NCBI GenBank assembly: GCA_018262235.1 | Contig: JAGTRY010000013.1 | Coordinates: 1 to 58,326 of the forward strand | From: Pseudomonadota bacterium | GTDB lineage: Bacteria > Pseudomonadota > Gammaproteobacteria > Burkholderiales > Rhodocyclaceae | Length of the DNA stretch: 58,326 nucleotides | Direction of reading: 5' to 3' | Part shown: positions 57,648 through 58,326 of the stretch, in pieces | Layout of the letters: each line of letters begins with the position of its first letter | Position numbering within the stretch: position 1 is the first letter of the stretch | Position numbers and translations under genes: made by a program | Notes under the pieces: generated by a model | The model's input: the letters and a program-made list of their open reading frames with translations, nothing else | What the model was told of the DNA's origin: nothing | Databases searched by the model: none

Positions 57648-58326
57648 CTACTCTTCCAGCGCCTTGTTCAGCCGACGCTGGCGCACACCTTCGGCCAGCG
57701 TTTCCAGCAAGCCGACTGAGTCTTCCCAGCCGATGCAGGCGTCGGTAATGCTTTTGCCATACTCCAGCGATTTACCCACGACCAGATCCTGGCGCCCGGC
57801 GACGAGGTGGGATTCGCACATGATCCCGAAAATGCGCTCATCCCCTGCTGCCAGCTGGGTAGCGACATCCTTGGCCACCTCGATCTGGCGTTCGTATTTC
57901 TTGCTGCTGTTGGCGTGCGAAAAGTCGACCATCACCCGCGCGGCGACGCCGGAAGCGGCGAGCTCCTTGCAGGCTTTTTCGACACTTTCCGCATCGTAGT
58001 TCGGTTCCTTGCCGCCACGCAGGATCAGGTGGCAATCCTCGTTCCCCGTCGTGGTCACGATGGCGGAATGACCGGCCTTGGTGACCGACAGAAAATGATG
58101 CGGCGAAGCGGCGGCCTTGATCGCATCAATGGCGATCTTGATGTTGCCATCGGTGCCGTTCTTGAAGCCGACCGGGCTGGACAAGCCAGAGGCCAGCTCG
58201 CGGTGCACCTGGCTCTCGGTGGTGCGTGCGCCGATCGCGCCCCAGGCGACGAAGTCGGCGATGTACTGCGGCGTGATCATGTCGAGATACTCGCAGCCGG
58301 CGGGCAGGCCGGCGGCGTTGATCTCC
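57648..58326 (-). CDS. aroG: 3-deoxy-7-phosphoheptulonate (DAHP) synthase, class I, 5' truncated by window edge
   Basis: First step of the shikimate pathway: phosphoenolpyruvate plus erythrose-4-phosphate. The frame runs to the window edge without a start, so the N-terminal part (about 130 residues including the feedback-control region) is missing; at least 226 residues are seen. Conserved class I segments: GLPAGCEYLDMITPQYIADF, WGAIGARTTESQVHRELASG, PVGFKNGTDGNI, MVDFSHANSSKKY and IMCESHLVAGRQ. The metal and substrate residues in these segments are intact. Which aromatic amino acid inhibits it cannot be told from this part. Confidence 0.93.
   Translation of the reverse strand, partial: EINAAGLPAGCEYLDMITPQYIADFVAWGAIGARTTESQVHRELASGLSSPVGFKNGTDGNIKIAIDAIKAAASPHHFLSVTKAGHSAIVTTTGNEDCHLILRGGKEPNYDAESVEKACKELAASGVAARVMVDFSHANSSKKYERQIEVAKDVATQLAAGDERIFGIMCESHLVAGRQDLVVGKSLEYGKSITDACIGWEDSVGLLETLAEGVRQRRLNKALEE

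Overview
The window is a 58 kb piece of a GC-rich (about 60%) proteobacterial chromosome. Gene order obgE-proB, an edd / pgl-glk-pgi Entner-Doudoroff cluster, a CecR-YbhGFSR-type efflux operon and a BtsSR/CstA pyruvate module, together with protein family content, suggest a betaproteobacterium, perhaps Rhodocyclales or a relative. That placement is inference from gene content; no rRNA or marker search was possible. Both ends cut genes: obgE lacks its start on the left, and a class I DAHP synthase gene lacks its start on the right.

Layout. 1-9.95 kb: obgE, proB, a decayed sodium symporter gene, a TPR/glycosyltransferase protein, a MoCF-domain protein, an EI24 protein, a large FtsX-type permease and a DD-carboxypeptidase. 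10-18.3 kb: an unlinked TRAP binding protein, an M20 amidohydrolase, a TonB-like protein, a DUF2239 gene behind a striking operator/promoter, a small unknown protein, an NTF2-GGDEF diguanylate cyclase and a chemoreceptor. 18.5-26.2 kb: ArsR regulator with an Old Yellow Enzyme, an aldehyde dehydrogenase, and the LytS/LytTR pair with a CstA transporter; four ACCACT repeats at about 21 bp spacing precede the transporter.

26.5-35.7 kb is the most accessory part: a large beta-helix lipoprotein, the TIGR03915/TIGR03916 putative DNA-repair pair preceded by a near-perfect LexA box, a lone ~700-residue protein with a PD-(D/E)XK nuclease core in lower-GC DNA, then arfB and a RIO kinase. 36-43.2 kb is one complete export system: an apparently leaderless TetR regulator under a perfect 14-bp inverted repeat, adaptor, double-ATPase, two permeases and an outer-membrane factor. 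43.3-48.2 kb holds a K+ channel, a VWA lipoprotein, and an ECF sigma factor with a likely membrane anti-sigma factor. 48.4-50 kb has an orphan FlgH facing a Sbal_3080-type lipoprotein plus a 67-residue protein. 50.2-58.3 kb has a small unknown protein, dbpA, edd, pgl-glk-pgi and aroG.

The main leads for undescribed biology are the SOS-linked radical-SAM pair, the adjacent lone nuclease-like protein, the orphan FlgH/Sbal_3080/small-protein neighbourhood, and several intact operator architectures (DUF2239, TetR/ybh, BtsR array). Dispersed REP-like palindromes of the GGAGCG...CGCTCC type occur at three places, one of them inside a coding sequence.
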